NCBI GenBank assembly: GCA_963579025.1 | Contig: CAUZFZ010000271.1 | Coordinates: 1 to 8,905 of the forward strand | Direction of reading: 5' to 3' | Source: CAUZFZ01 sp963579025 | GTDB lineage: Bacteria > Planctomycetota > Planctomycetia > Planctomycetales > Planctomycetaceae | DNA length: 8,905 nucleotides | Part shown: positions 1 to 6,923 of the stretch, piece by piece | Numbering within the stretch: position 1 is the stretch's first letter | How the letters are laid out: each line of letters starts with the position of its first letter | Translations under genes and position numbers: made by a program | The notes under the pieces: model-generated | Told to the model about the DNA's origin: nothing | The model's input: only the letters and a program-made list of their open reading frames with translations | The model's database searches: none

Positions 1-50
1 GCCCGGGAAGCCTACCATATTCACAGCCGACTGTTTCCAGGGAACCCGAG

Positions 51-1112
51 TCACGGCACAGCAACAGTTTCCCTCAAGGCTGCGGTTGCCCCGCCGCGAT
101 AGCGGCTTCCTTGAACAATGCGGTATGTCTCATGCCGCTGCTCCGAGAACGAGACCACCAGCGATTCTTCATCGACATCGCGGAACCGAAATCGAAATAC
201 CGTCGCCTGACCGATTTCCTGCCAGACAGTTCGGACGCCTTGTGTTTCCGGGACAAGCACGCGGACACGGCGGCTGAAATTCCGCTCGGCTGTTTCGAGG
301 TGCAGTTTTGTCAGAGGTTCGCGGTTGGTGCGAATCTCGATCACTGTCTGTTTCTTCTCGGCGTCTTTCTCCGATTTCATCTCGACGACGGGTCGCGTGA
401 CCGATGCTTCCTGGGGCACCATGCGGTGAACCGAGTGGGCGTAGAAATCGATGCGGTCGATCCGGAATGGCCGCCGTTTGATCGTCGTCCGCTCGTGCCG
501 TTCCTGTTCTTCTCCGCCTCGCAGCCGGCGCGTGAGTTCCAGTAACTGCGTCTCCTGCGCGGCAGTCAATGCGCCGACCACAATGCGAAAGCTGCGGGCC
601 GAGTTCTTCGGGAGTTGAATGTCGTGCTGGCTGACGTCCATGTATTGCGAGTAGTCGTAAACAATGGCATCGTTGACCAGCGGGTCGGCATCGTCTCCCT
701 CAAAGACTTGCACACGCTGTTCGAAGTTCTGCAGCGGAGTCGACAGTGTCAGCCCCTCCGGCTGCGGATCGTCCTTTCTAAGTCGCACGTGGATTTCGAG
801 CGCCCCTTCCTCCAGCGGCTTGAGATCAATATCCCGCGCCTTCCAGCGCCGGCGCTCCACGCGATCTCGTTGAACCGTTTGTTTGCGTATTAGAAACGGT
901 ACGAACTGCTGATCCGCCGAAAGAACGCGAACGTCGGCCAGGTCATCCTGCGTCACCCGATAAACGTCGCTGTCGAGTGCAACGCTGATCAGCTCATCCC
1001 CCTGGCCCGCCTCGAACTGAATCGATCTCGACCACAGGAATGCTGACCCGTCGTCGGCCTGAGCCACGCAGACGGCGAACACTGGAAACAGGCAGATGAT
1101 GAGAGGTTTCAC
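51..1112 (-). CDS. DUF3999 family secreted/periplasmic protein
   Basis: A 353-residue protein that I assign to the DUF3999 family; its function is unknown. Seen: a Sec-type signal peptide with a hydrophobic core at residues 3-17 and an AQA site (17-19) followed by DD, then a hydrophilic, beta-rich body full of Arg and Glu. The start is GTG at 1112, and a GGAG (plus-strand 1122-1125) lies 9 bases upstream. That start overlaps the stop of the upstream DUF2339 gene as GTGA, so the two are translationally coupled. Known: DUF3999 genes commonly sit next to DUF2339 genes. Inferred: an envelope protein that works with the DUF2339 membrane protein. Odd: as I recall, proteobacterial family members are longer (over 400 residues) and often end in a membrane helix; this one ends in a low-similarity tail (roughly residues 330-353) with no such helix. 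The family call rests mainly on the neighbour and general character. Confidence 0.72.
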   Translation of the reverse strand: MKPLIICLFPVFAVCVAQADDGSAFLWSRSIQFEAGQGDELISVALDSDVYRVTQDDLADVRVLSADQQFVPFLIRKQTVQRDRVERRRWKARDIDLKPLEEGALEIHVRLRKDDPQPEGLTLSTPLQNFEQRVQVFEGDDADPLVNDAIVYDYSQYMDVSQHDIQLPKNSARSFRIVVGALTAAQETQLLELTRRLRGGEEQERHERTTIKRRPFRIDRIDFYAHSVHRMVPQEASVTRPVVEMKSEKDAEKKQTVIEIRTNREPLTKLHLETAERNFSRRVRVLVPETQGVRTVWQEIGQATVFRFRFRDVDEESLVVSFSEQRHETYRIVQGSRYRGGATAALRETVAVP

Positions 1113-3796
1113 GACTGTGTACTCCGATCTGTCGATGCATTATCAGACTCGCTGTCGTCGGACGTCAGTTTTCCGGTTGGCATTTCGTCCACCTCAAACT
1201 CGCTCCGATACTTGAGGTACAAAAACGAGCCGCACAGTACGAGTACACCCAACAGGATGAACGCCACGATGCGATAAATCTGCCCCAGCTTCGCCAGGTC
1301 CACGAAGAACACTTTCACGGCCACAATCGTAAACAGTGCCAGACCAACCAGACGCAGCGGCCGAAGATTCTTCTTGATGCCCGAAAGCAGGAGACTGAGT
1401 GCGAAGATTGACCAGAGGATCGAAATACCGCCCGACCGCAACCCTTCCACGTAATGGTAAAGAAAGGTGTTCAGCTCCAGCGTCAGGACCAGAAACAGCA
1501 GCGCGATGGCAATACCACCAAAGACGTTCCGCAACTGCCGCGTTTCACCCGGGCCTCGCAAGAAGACGAACGCCAGCCCGAAGAAGGCGATAGCCGCGCC
1601 AAAGTCGAACAACCGTAGTCCGGCGTGGAAGAAGCTGTACGGTCCGTGATACAGCCATCGCGTCGTGACGTCCCACGATCGAAGATCGAAGACAAACAGC
1701 TTGAGTAGCATCCCTGCCACGAACAGGACCAGTAATGTCCGCATGACTTCGCTGCCCGAGCTGTGGAATCCCCACAGCAACAGCCCGCACATGGCCAGCC
1801 ATAGCAGCGTCAGCGATGGCAGTCGCAGCATCGGTGCCAGATCGCCCACCGAGTGATTCAGTTCCAGGTGCAGGAACAGGAATAACATTCCCGCGCCCGC
1901 GGCAATCGCTGCTCGAACCGCCATGTTGTCGCGAATCAGGCCGGGGATATCCGTCTCGGCCGCGACCTTCCACGGAGCAGCTTCCGGGTGCGATTTCAGC
2001 AGGCGGCAGGCGAGCCCAAGCGACCCAATGGGCACACCGAACATCACCAGTCGCTGCACCATTTGCAGCAGATAAGCACTCATTGGCAAGCCGCCCAGAC
2101 GCATTGCCGCCGGCACGGACGCGTATTGCTGTGGCAAATCCATCAGACCGAAACGGAACAGCACAAGGCCATACAGCAGATACGCCGTGTGACGCAGGAA
2201 CTGACTTTCCAGCTTCAGAGCAATCCACAACATCACCAGAGCCTGGATGGCCCAGCTCGTCGTAATCCACTCGCGTGAGAGCAACAGCGGAATGGTGATG
2301 GCCAGGAAGAAGGATGCCAGGCCGGTGAAGCTGAGCATCAGCTCGCGGTCCAGCACTTTGCGTACAAGGCAATAGTAGACGTGAATGGTGTAGAAAGCCG
2401 TTAGAGCCAGTGTGACGGCCGATACCCACTCCCGAGCGAACGACTGGTCGATCACCTGGTAACTCAACGTGAAGAAGACCCCCGCATTGAAGAACAGGAC
2501 GAGAACATCCAGCACATTCGAGCGGGTTTTCGTGCGGAGGTTGTAGACAAACACCATAGTGGAAAAGAGCGCGAAGAACGCAGCCAGAAACGGCATCACT
2601 TCGATGAAGTAGACAGTCTCGTAATCCTGCAAAGAGACAGCCACCAGCGCCCAGTGACACACCAGACTCAGGTAATTCAGCAGAGGCCATTGCTTGCGAC
2701 TACAGATCCACAGCACTCCACCGGCCAGCACAAGCAGATAGCCATACAGGCCGAGGAAGTTGACCTCGCTCGGTGGGAGCATTCGAGGCGTGCCATACCC
2801 GCCGAGGACTCCCAGGACGGCAACGAGGATCGAACGGAATCGAACCGAGGTCCAGCCCGCCAGGGCGGTGACTGCGACCATCACGGCGAATGCGGCTTCC
2901 ATCGGCAGCAGGTGATAGAAGTTGGCCGCCGCAAACACGCTGAAGTACAGCGTGGCGATACCGCCGCCCATCAATCCCTGGCCGAGCACCTGGTACTTGC
3001 CACCCAGAAGTTGGGTCCCGCCAATCAGCAGCCCCAACCCAGCCGCGGTCGCAACGCCGACGCGACCGAGTTTGGTGATCAACTCATGGTCAATGGAGTA
3101 CTTCAGAAAGAAACCAATCCCCACGACCAGCAGCAATATGCCAACCCGTAGCAGCCACTGACTGGCGACGGCGAATTCAACTGACACGCCTTTGGGGATC
3201 TGGTCTTCACCCACAATGATCCAGTTCCAGATCCGGTGGAGCACCTCGCGAGCGGCCGTTTCAAACCGCGTCGGCTCACGTGCTGGCACGGGTTTGGGTG
3301 CGCGTCCCACTTTCCTGATCGGCGGAGACTCTCTGTCCTGCGAGCGGGCAGCCTGCTGAGCCGTGAATTCACGCGCAGACATTCTTCGAGGACTGTCTTT
3401 TCCGCTATCGTCGACTGGCAGAAACTCAACGTTGTCGTCATCGATGACTTCAGGTTGGTCAACTGCCGGTGTCGGCTCCGACGGCTGATCCGATGCCACA
3501 TCAGCAACGACTGCGCGTTCGTCGAGACTCGATGGTTTGTCGATTGCCGGAGCTTTGGTCTCCGATGCCTCGGGTTCACCCGATGTTGCGGCAGCCGTCG
3601 TACGTTCGGCAAGTTCCTGGATCAGACGTCGATTCCGGGCAACGGCGTCCCCGAGCTTAATCAGTGCGATGGAGTGTGCTCGTCCACGATCACGTTCTTC
3701 CGTTCGCAGACTGGCGAGGATGATGACTGTCGCAATGGGGCACAAAACCAGCAGGCCCACCAGCAGGAACGCGAGTAACGCAAAGAACTCATCCAC
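1109..3796 (-). CDS. DUF2339 family polytopic membrane protein
   Basis: An 895-residue integral membrane protein of unknown function. Seen: an N-terminal membrane helix (about residues 4-30); a charged stretch (31-65); a Pro/Asp/Glu-rich, probably disordered linker (about 70-180); then an almost unbroken series of membrane helices from about 212 to 865; and a hydrophilic acidic/Ser-rich tail (about 868-895). The segment 212-340 has the pattern I associate with DUF2339: a WLLRVG helix, GIGFFLKYSID, a Gly-rich GQGLMGGGIATLYFS and LGGYGTPRML. The start is GTG at 3796 with GAGGTG (plus-strand 3802-3807) 5 bases upstream; nearby upstream ATGs are out of frame. It is the first gene of a two-gene operon, and its TGA overlaps the GTG of the DUF3999 gene. 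Inferred: an inner-membrane component of a complex with the secreted DUF3999 protein. Substrate or process cannot be stated. Confidence 0.88.
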   Translation of the reverse strand: MDEFFALLAFLLVGLLVLCPIATVIILASLRTEERDRGRAHSIALIKLGDAVARNRRLIQELAERTTAAATSGEPEASETKAPAIDKPSSLDERAVVADVASDQPSEPTPAVDQPEVIDDDNVEFLPVDDSGKDSPRRMSAREFTAQQAARSQDRESPPIRKVGRAPKPVPAREPTRFETAAREVLHRIWNWIIVGEDQIPKGVSVEFAVASQWLLRVGILLLVVGIGFFLKYSIDHELITKLGRVGVATAAGLGLLIGGTQLLGGKYQVLGQGLMGGGIATLYFSVFAAANFYHLLPMEAAFAVMVAVTALAGWTSVRFRSILVAVLGVLGGYGTPRMLPPSEVNFLGLYGYLLVLAGGVLWICSRKQWPLLNYLSLVCHWALVAVSLQDYETVYFIEVMPFLAAFFALFSTMVFVYNLRTKTRSNVLDVLVLFFNAGVFFTLSYQVIDQSFAREWVSAVTLALTAFYTIHVYYCLVRKVLDRELMLSFTGLASFFLAITIPLLLSREWITTSWAIQALVMLWIALKLESQFLRHTAYLLYGLVLFRFGLMDLPQQYASVPAAMRLGGLPMSAYLLQMVQRLVMFGVPIGSLGLACRLLKSHPEAAPWKVAAETDIPGLIRDNMAVRAAIAAGAGMLFLFLHLELNHSVGDLAPMLRLPSLTLLWLAMCGLLLWGFHSSGSEVMRTLLVLFVAGMLLKLFVFDLRSWDVTTRWLYHGPYSFFHAGLRLFDFGAAIAFFGLAFVFLRGPGETRQLRNVFGGIAIALLFLVLTLELNTFLYHYVEGLRSGGISILWSIFALSLLLSGIKKNLRPLRLVGLALFTIVAVKVFFVDLAKLGQIYRIVAFILLGVLVLCGSFLYLKYRSEFEVDEMPTGKLTSDDSESDNASTDRSTQS

Positions 3797-4035
3797 GGCG
3801 GCACCTCATCATCGAGTCAGACTGCAGCAGTTCGTAACCGAGACGGGCGAGAAGACCAGCTTCGCGCAACTGCAATTCGGATACAGTCACGCGGATTTCC
3901 AGAGAAAGCGAGGAATCTGCTCAAGTTGGCCGCCTCCGGCAATCCACAGGGCGATCGACACCATTCGTTGATCCTGGTTGTCCGCGTCCCTTTCTGCACT
4001 CCATTAATCATCCGAATTCAACGAGCAAGGCACCC
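3797..4035. other. Divergent intergenic region (DUF2339 / isomerase-like gene)
   Basis: This 239-base spacer must carry the promoters for the leftward DUF2339/DUF3999 operon and the rightward isomerase-like gene. Seen: ribosome binding sites at both ends (GAGGTG on the minus strand at 3802-3807; AAGG on the plus strand at 4027-4030) and an A/T-richer stretch around 4000-4020. I could not find a convincing -35/-10 pair in either direction. Open frames crossing it have no ribosome binding site of their own and no recognisable protein features. Confidence 0.6.
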
Positions 4036-4989
4036 ATGCACGGACCTATGACACGTCGCGATTTTCTAAGTACCGCATCCGCCGCCGCCGCGGGTCTGGC
4101 GATGACTGATTGCCCGCGGTCGCAGGCCGGCGATGGCAAACCGCTGTGGCAATTGTCGCTGGCGCAGTGGTCCCTGCATGTTGAGCTGAAGGCCGGCGAA
4201 CTCGACAACCTGGACTTCGCCAAAGTGACGAAGAACGAGTTCGGCATTTCCGCCGTCGAATACGTCAACCAGTTCTTTGCGGACAAGGCACAGGATCAGG
4301 CGTATCTGGGCGAGATGAAAAAGCGAGCCGCGGACGAAGGCGTCGAGAGTCTGTTGATCATGATCGATCGGGAAGGACGTCTGGGCGATCCAGACGACGC
4401 GAAACGGACAACCGCTGTCGAGAACCACTTCAAGTGGGTCGAGGCCGCGAAGTTCCTCGGTTGCCACGCGATCCGCGTCAATGCTGGCAGTGAAGGCACC
4501 TATCAGGAACAGGTCCAGCGAGCGGCCGACGGACTGCGTCGACTGACAGAGTTCGGTGCGAAGCACGAAATCAGTGTGATCGTGGAGAACCACGGCGGAC
4601 TGTCGTCCAACGGAGCATGGCTGTCGGAGGTGATCCGCACTGTCGACCACAAGGGATGCGGCACGCTTCCCGACTTCGGCAACTTCGGCATCGATCGAAA
4701 CAAAGGCGACTGGTACGACCGTTACACCGGCGTCAAAGAACTGATGCCGTTCGCGAAAGCCGTCAGCGCGAAGACCTACGACTTCGACGAAAAACGTCCC
4801 TTCGTAACCATCGACAATCGCTGGAAAAAGGAAACCGACTTCCTGCGCATGATGAAGATCGTCATCGATGCCGGATACACCGGCTACGTCGGCATCGAAT
4901 ACGAAGGCAAAGCTTTGCCCGAACGTGAGGGAATCAAGGAGTCGAAAGAACTGCTGGATCGGTGCGCCGAGGCACTCGCACGCGCGTGA
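4036..4989 (+). CDS. Tat-exported sugar phosphate isomerase/epimerase-like TIM-barrel protein
   Basis: A 317-residue protein of the xylose isomerase-like TIM-barrel (AP endonuclease 2) superfamily, annotated in relatives as sugar phosphate isomerase/epimerase. Seen: a twin-arginine signal, TRRDFL at residues 6-11, an Ala-rich hydrophobic stretch (13-23) and a possible cleavage site after SQA (29-31). Barrel landmarks include AVEYVNQFF (74-81), VENHGG with E184, PDFGN with D213, and GIEYEG with E288. E184, D213 and E288 fit three of the usual four metal ligands. The position where a His is usual, before the A-K-x-Y-D-F-D segment, is Ser244, so ordinary epimerase chemistry is uncertain. The ATG at 4036 has AAGG 5 bases upstream; a second ATG at 4048 would also keep the Tat motif. 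It appears monocistronic, 136 bases before the FHA gene. Substrate unknown; location outside the cytoplasm is inferred from the signal. Confidence 0.85.
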   Translation: MHGPMTRRDFLSTASAAAAGLAMTDCPRSQAGDGKPLWQLSLAQWSLHVELKAGELDNLDFAKVTKNEFGISAVEYVNQFFADKAQDQAYLGEMKKRAADEGVESLLIMIDREGRLGDPDDAKRTTAVENHFKWVEAAKFLGCHAIRVNAGSEGTYQEQVQRAADGLRRLTEFGAKHEISVIVENHGGLSSNGAWLSEVIRTVDHKGCGTLPDFGNFGIDRNKGDWYDRYTGVKELMPFAKAVSAKTYDFDEKRPFVTIDNRWKKETDFLRMMKIVIDAGYTGYVGIEYEGKALPEREGIKESKELLDRCAEALARA

Positions 4990-5036
4990 AACGCGAGGGC
5001 ACTCAAGGCCGGACCTGGTCGTGATCCTGACAGTCA

Positions 5037-5052
5037 ATTCAGGTACCTGAAT
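5037..5052. promoter_or_regulatory. Perfect 16-bp palindrome, candidate operator
   Basis: ATTCAGGTACCTGAAT reads identically on both strands. It lies in the spacer after the isomerase-like gene and ends 15 bases before a TACAAT -10-like hexamer, so it covers where a -35 element would sit. That placement fits an operator for a dimeric regulator. As RNA it could form a 6-bp stem with a GUAC loop, but no U-tract follows, so a terminator is unlikely. Binding is inferred only. Confidence 0.35.
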
Positions 5053-5064
5053 CTCGTTGCGCGG

Positions 5065-5073
5065 TGATACAAT
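5065..5073 (+). promoter_or_regulatory. Candidate extended -10 promoter for the FHA-pseudokinase gene
   Basis: TGATACAAT contains a TACAAT hexamer (5068-5073; five of six matches to TATAAT) preceded by a TGn extension. No good TTGACA-like element is found 16-18 bases upstream; the 16-bp palindrome occupies that place, which suits an activator- or repressor-controlled extended -10 promoter. Transcription would start near 5080, leaving a leader of about 46 bases before the ATG at 5126. Assigned by eye. Confidence 0.35.
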
Positions 5074-5114
5074 TTCTGACTGATGCGGAGTGCGACCTGG
5101 CTCTGATTGTTTTC

Positions 5115-5123
5115 AAGGGGGTG
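5115..5123 (+). promoter_or_regulatory. Ribosome binding site that fixes the FHA gene start
   Basis: AAGGGGGTG differs at one base from the ideal AAGGAGGTG and stands directly before the ATG at 5126. The in-frame GTG at 5090 has no usable Shine-Dalgarno sequence and would add 12 residues ahead of the FHA domain, so the ATG is preferred. Confidence 0.7.
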
Positions 5124-5125
5124 TC

Positions 5126-6901
5126 ATGCGGGCTCGGCTGACCGACGTCGATGAGCAGGACTGTCAGGTTCGATTCGAGTGGGATGGCCACTCAATCACG
5201 ATCGGGCGGGGTTCGGCGTGCGACATTCGTCTCGCGGACAGTCAGGTTTCGAGGCGGCACTGTCGTGTTGCCAACCGGGATGGCGATTTGGTTCTGACGG
5301 ACCTCGACAGCAGCAGCGGAACGCTGGTCAACGGAATCGAAGTGACGTTTCGGGAGCTGGAATCATCGGACGTGATTTCGCTGGGAAACACTCAGCTTCG
5401 GTTCGAGCTGATTGGCGACGATTCAGAATCCAGCGATTTCGAACCGGCGAATGGTGCGACGCGTCCACAGCATGACCAGTCAACGACGGCATCCGGCTCG
5501 GTGCATCCTCAACAGATCTCGCAGGACGAGATCGATCAAGCGCGGCCGGAGTTGCGGGAAATCGCCGCCTTCGTGGGGCAGAAGTATTCACACTTCCGAC
5601 TGACACATGTTGTGGCGATCGGTGAACGCAGTGTGGTTTTTCGGGCGACAAATCTGAAGAACCGATGCGGCGTGGCGCTGAAGATTCTGGCCAGTGAATT
5701 CAGCGGCGACGAGCAGGACACCGAACGGTTGATGCGAGGCATCAATTCGTCCGGAAAGGCCGCGGGACCTAATCTCGTCCATCTGCAGTCCGCCGGTCGA
5801 AATGGAGGTCGATACTGGCTCGCCATGGACTGGGTGCCGGGTTCCGCGTTGCCAGTTCATCTTGAGTCGTGCGGCCACAATGGCACCCTTTCCGTCGATG
5901 ACCTCGTGCGACTGGGTCGGGACATTGCATCCGCTCTCGAAACGGCAGCCGGATTCGGATTCGTCCATCGCAACGTCACGCCGGAGAACATCCTTTACGA
6001 CTCCCAGGAGAACAGATTCAAGCTGAATAACCTGATGCTGGCGCGTGGAGTTGATGCGCATGCGTCCCCGGCGGTGACGGTCGATGTCACTCAGGTCCCG
6101 GGTGATCCGCAGTTTCTGGCGCCCGAAGCGTTTACTCCAGACGGCAAGGTTGATTCGCGGTCCGACCTCTACAGTCTGGGCTGCTGCCTGTATCTGGCGG
6201 CCACGGGCGAAGTGCCACTGGAAGTCGATGGCCAGCACCTGATGAAGCAGATGCTGACAGTTCTGCAGAAGACGCCTCGACCGATCCGGCAACTTCGTGC
6301 GGACGTGCCACGGGAACTGGAAGACGTCGTCATGCGACTGCTGGCGAAATCACCCGACGACCGCATTCAGTCGGCGACGGAACTCATAGAGATCCTAAGG
6401 GACATTGTTCCGTCGGACGTAAACGAACATGACGACGACCCGTTAAATTTCATCGACGACGACGGCGATGTTGTCGAAGATGCGTTTGAAGACGACAGCG
6501 ATGGTGACAGCGACGAACTCGTCAGTGTTGAGATTCTGGAAGACAGCATTGCTGAACTCTCGGCGGAGGTGCCGTTTGAACAGGTCGCGGCACCAGCTCC
6601 CGTCTTTACACCTGGCAACTACTCCGCACCCGCACACCTGGCCGGTCATGTGCGGCAACCGCAACCCACAATCGGAGCGGTCGCCGCTCCCGCCGCGATT
6701 GTTCCGCCGCCCGGCGCGGCATCGGGATTCGATGCAAACACTCCGATAACGCGACGTCGCAGACAAAAACGCGGCTGGCTGGTTCCGGCCATCATGATCG
6801 GGTTGATGCTGTTGATCGTCGCAGCCTTCCACGTGATGACCAAAGACAAAGACATCACGCCAGCCACAGCCCCCGTTGATCCTGCCGTTGTTGACGAATA
6901 G
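5126..6901 (+). CDS. FHA domain - predicted Ser/Thr pseudokinase - membrane-anchored protein
   Basis: A 591-residue protein from the ATG at 5126 (603 from GTG 5090). Domains: FHA (about residues 1-98) with the phosphothreonine-binding pattern intact (GR at 27-28, SRRH at 42-45, NG at 69-70); a linker; a protein-kinase fold (about 157-428); an acidic Asp-rich stretch (436-473); a Pro/Ala-rich linker; a basic RRRRQKR cluster; one membrane helix (about 551-571); and a short tail. Orientation by the positive-inside rule: FHA and kinase parts in the cytoplasm. The kinase fold keeps the ALKIL lysine (K186), Asn288, APE (332-334) and DLYSLG (347-352). It lacks the catalytic HRD Asp (HRN, N283), the following Lys (Thr285) and the DFG Asp (NLM, 302-304), and has a poor glycine loop. 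Phosphotransfer is therefore unlikely; a phospho-dependent scaffold is inferred. Its stop lies 22 bases from the convergent dehydratase gene. Confidence 0.88.
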   Translation: MRARLTDVDEQDCQVRFEWDGHSITIGRGSACDIRLADSQVSRRHCRVANRDGDLVLTDLDSSSGTLVNGIEVTFRELESSDVISLGNTQLRFELIGDDSESSDFEPANGATRPQHDQSTTASGSVHPQQISQDEIDQARPELREIAAFVGQKYSHFRLTHVVAIGERSVVFRATNLKNRCGVALKILASEFSGDEQDTERLMRGINSSGKAAGPNLVHLQSAGRNGGRYWLAMDWVPGSALPVHLESCGHNGTLSVDDLVRLGRDIASALETAAGFGFVHRNVTPENILYDSQENRFKLNNLMLARGVDAHASPAVTVDVTQVPGDPQFLAPEAFTPDGKVDSRSDLYSLGCCLYLAATGEVPLEVDGQHLMKQMLTVLQKTPRPIRQLRADVPRELEDVVMRLLAKSPDDRIQSATELIEILRDIVPSDVNEHDDDPLNFIDDDGDVVEDAFEDDSDGDSDELVSVEILEDSIAELSAEVPFEQVAAPAPVFTPGNYSAPAHLAGHVRQPQPTIGAVAAPAAIVPPPGAASGFDANTPITRRRRQKRGWLVPAIMIGLMLLIVAAFHVMTKDKDITPATAPVDPAVVDE

Positions 6902-6923
6902 ACCCAGTTCGTCGCTGGCAATG

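Noticed and set aside
1545..2690. 381-codon minus-strand open frame inside the DUF2339 gene
   Set aside because: It is a shifted frame of a long GC-rich gene. Its translation has no coherent membrane pattern, while the DUF2339 frame shows continuous membrane helices and family motifs.
4983..4995. CGCGT-GAA-ACGCG hairpin at the isomerase stop codon as a terminator
   Set aside because: The stem is only 5 bp, overlaps the stop codon and has no U-tract after it.
4066..5037. 323-codon minus-strand open frame antisense to the isomerase-like gene
   Set aside because: The plus strand carries a Tat signal and clear TIM-barrel motifs with a ribosome binding site; the antisense frame shows no recognisable domain.
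5090..5125. Extended N-terminus of the FHA protein from GTG 5090
   Set aside because: It has no usable ribosome binding site, whereas a near-ideal one precedes ATG 5126 and the FHA domain begins right there.
5588..6292. 234-codon minus-strand open frame opposite the kinase domain
   Set aside because: It is the antisense shadow of a well-supported FHA/kinase frame, with no recognisable protein features.
6431..6544. Asp-rich stretch in the FHA protein as EF-hand or calcium-binding repeats
   Set aside because: The spacing does not fit an EF-hand or RTX nonapeptide; it looks like an acidic disordered linker.
6902..6923. Bidirectional terminator in the 22-base convergent gap
   Set aside because: Only a 4-bp CCAG/CTGG pairing is visible and there is no T-run on either strand.
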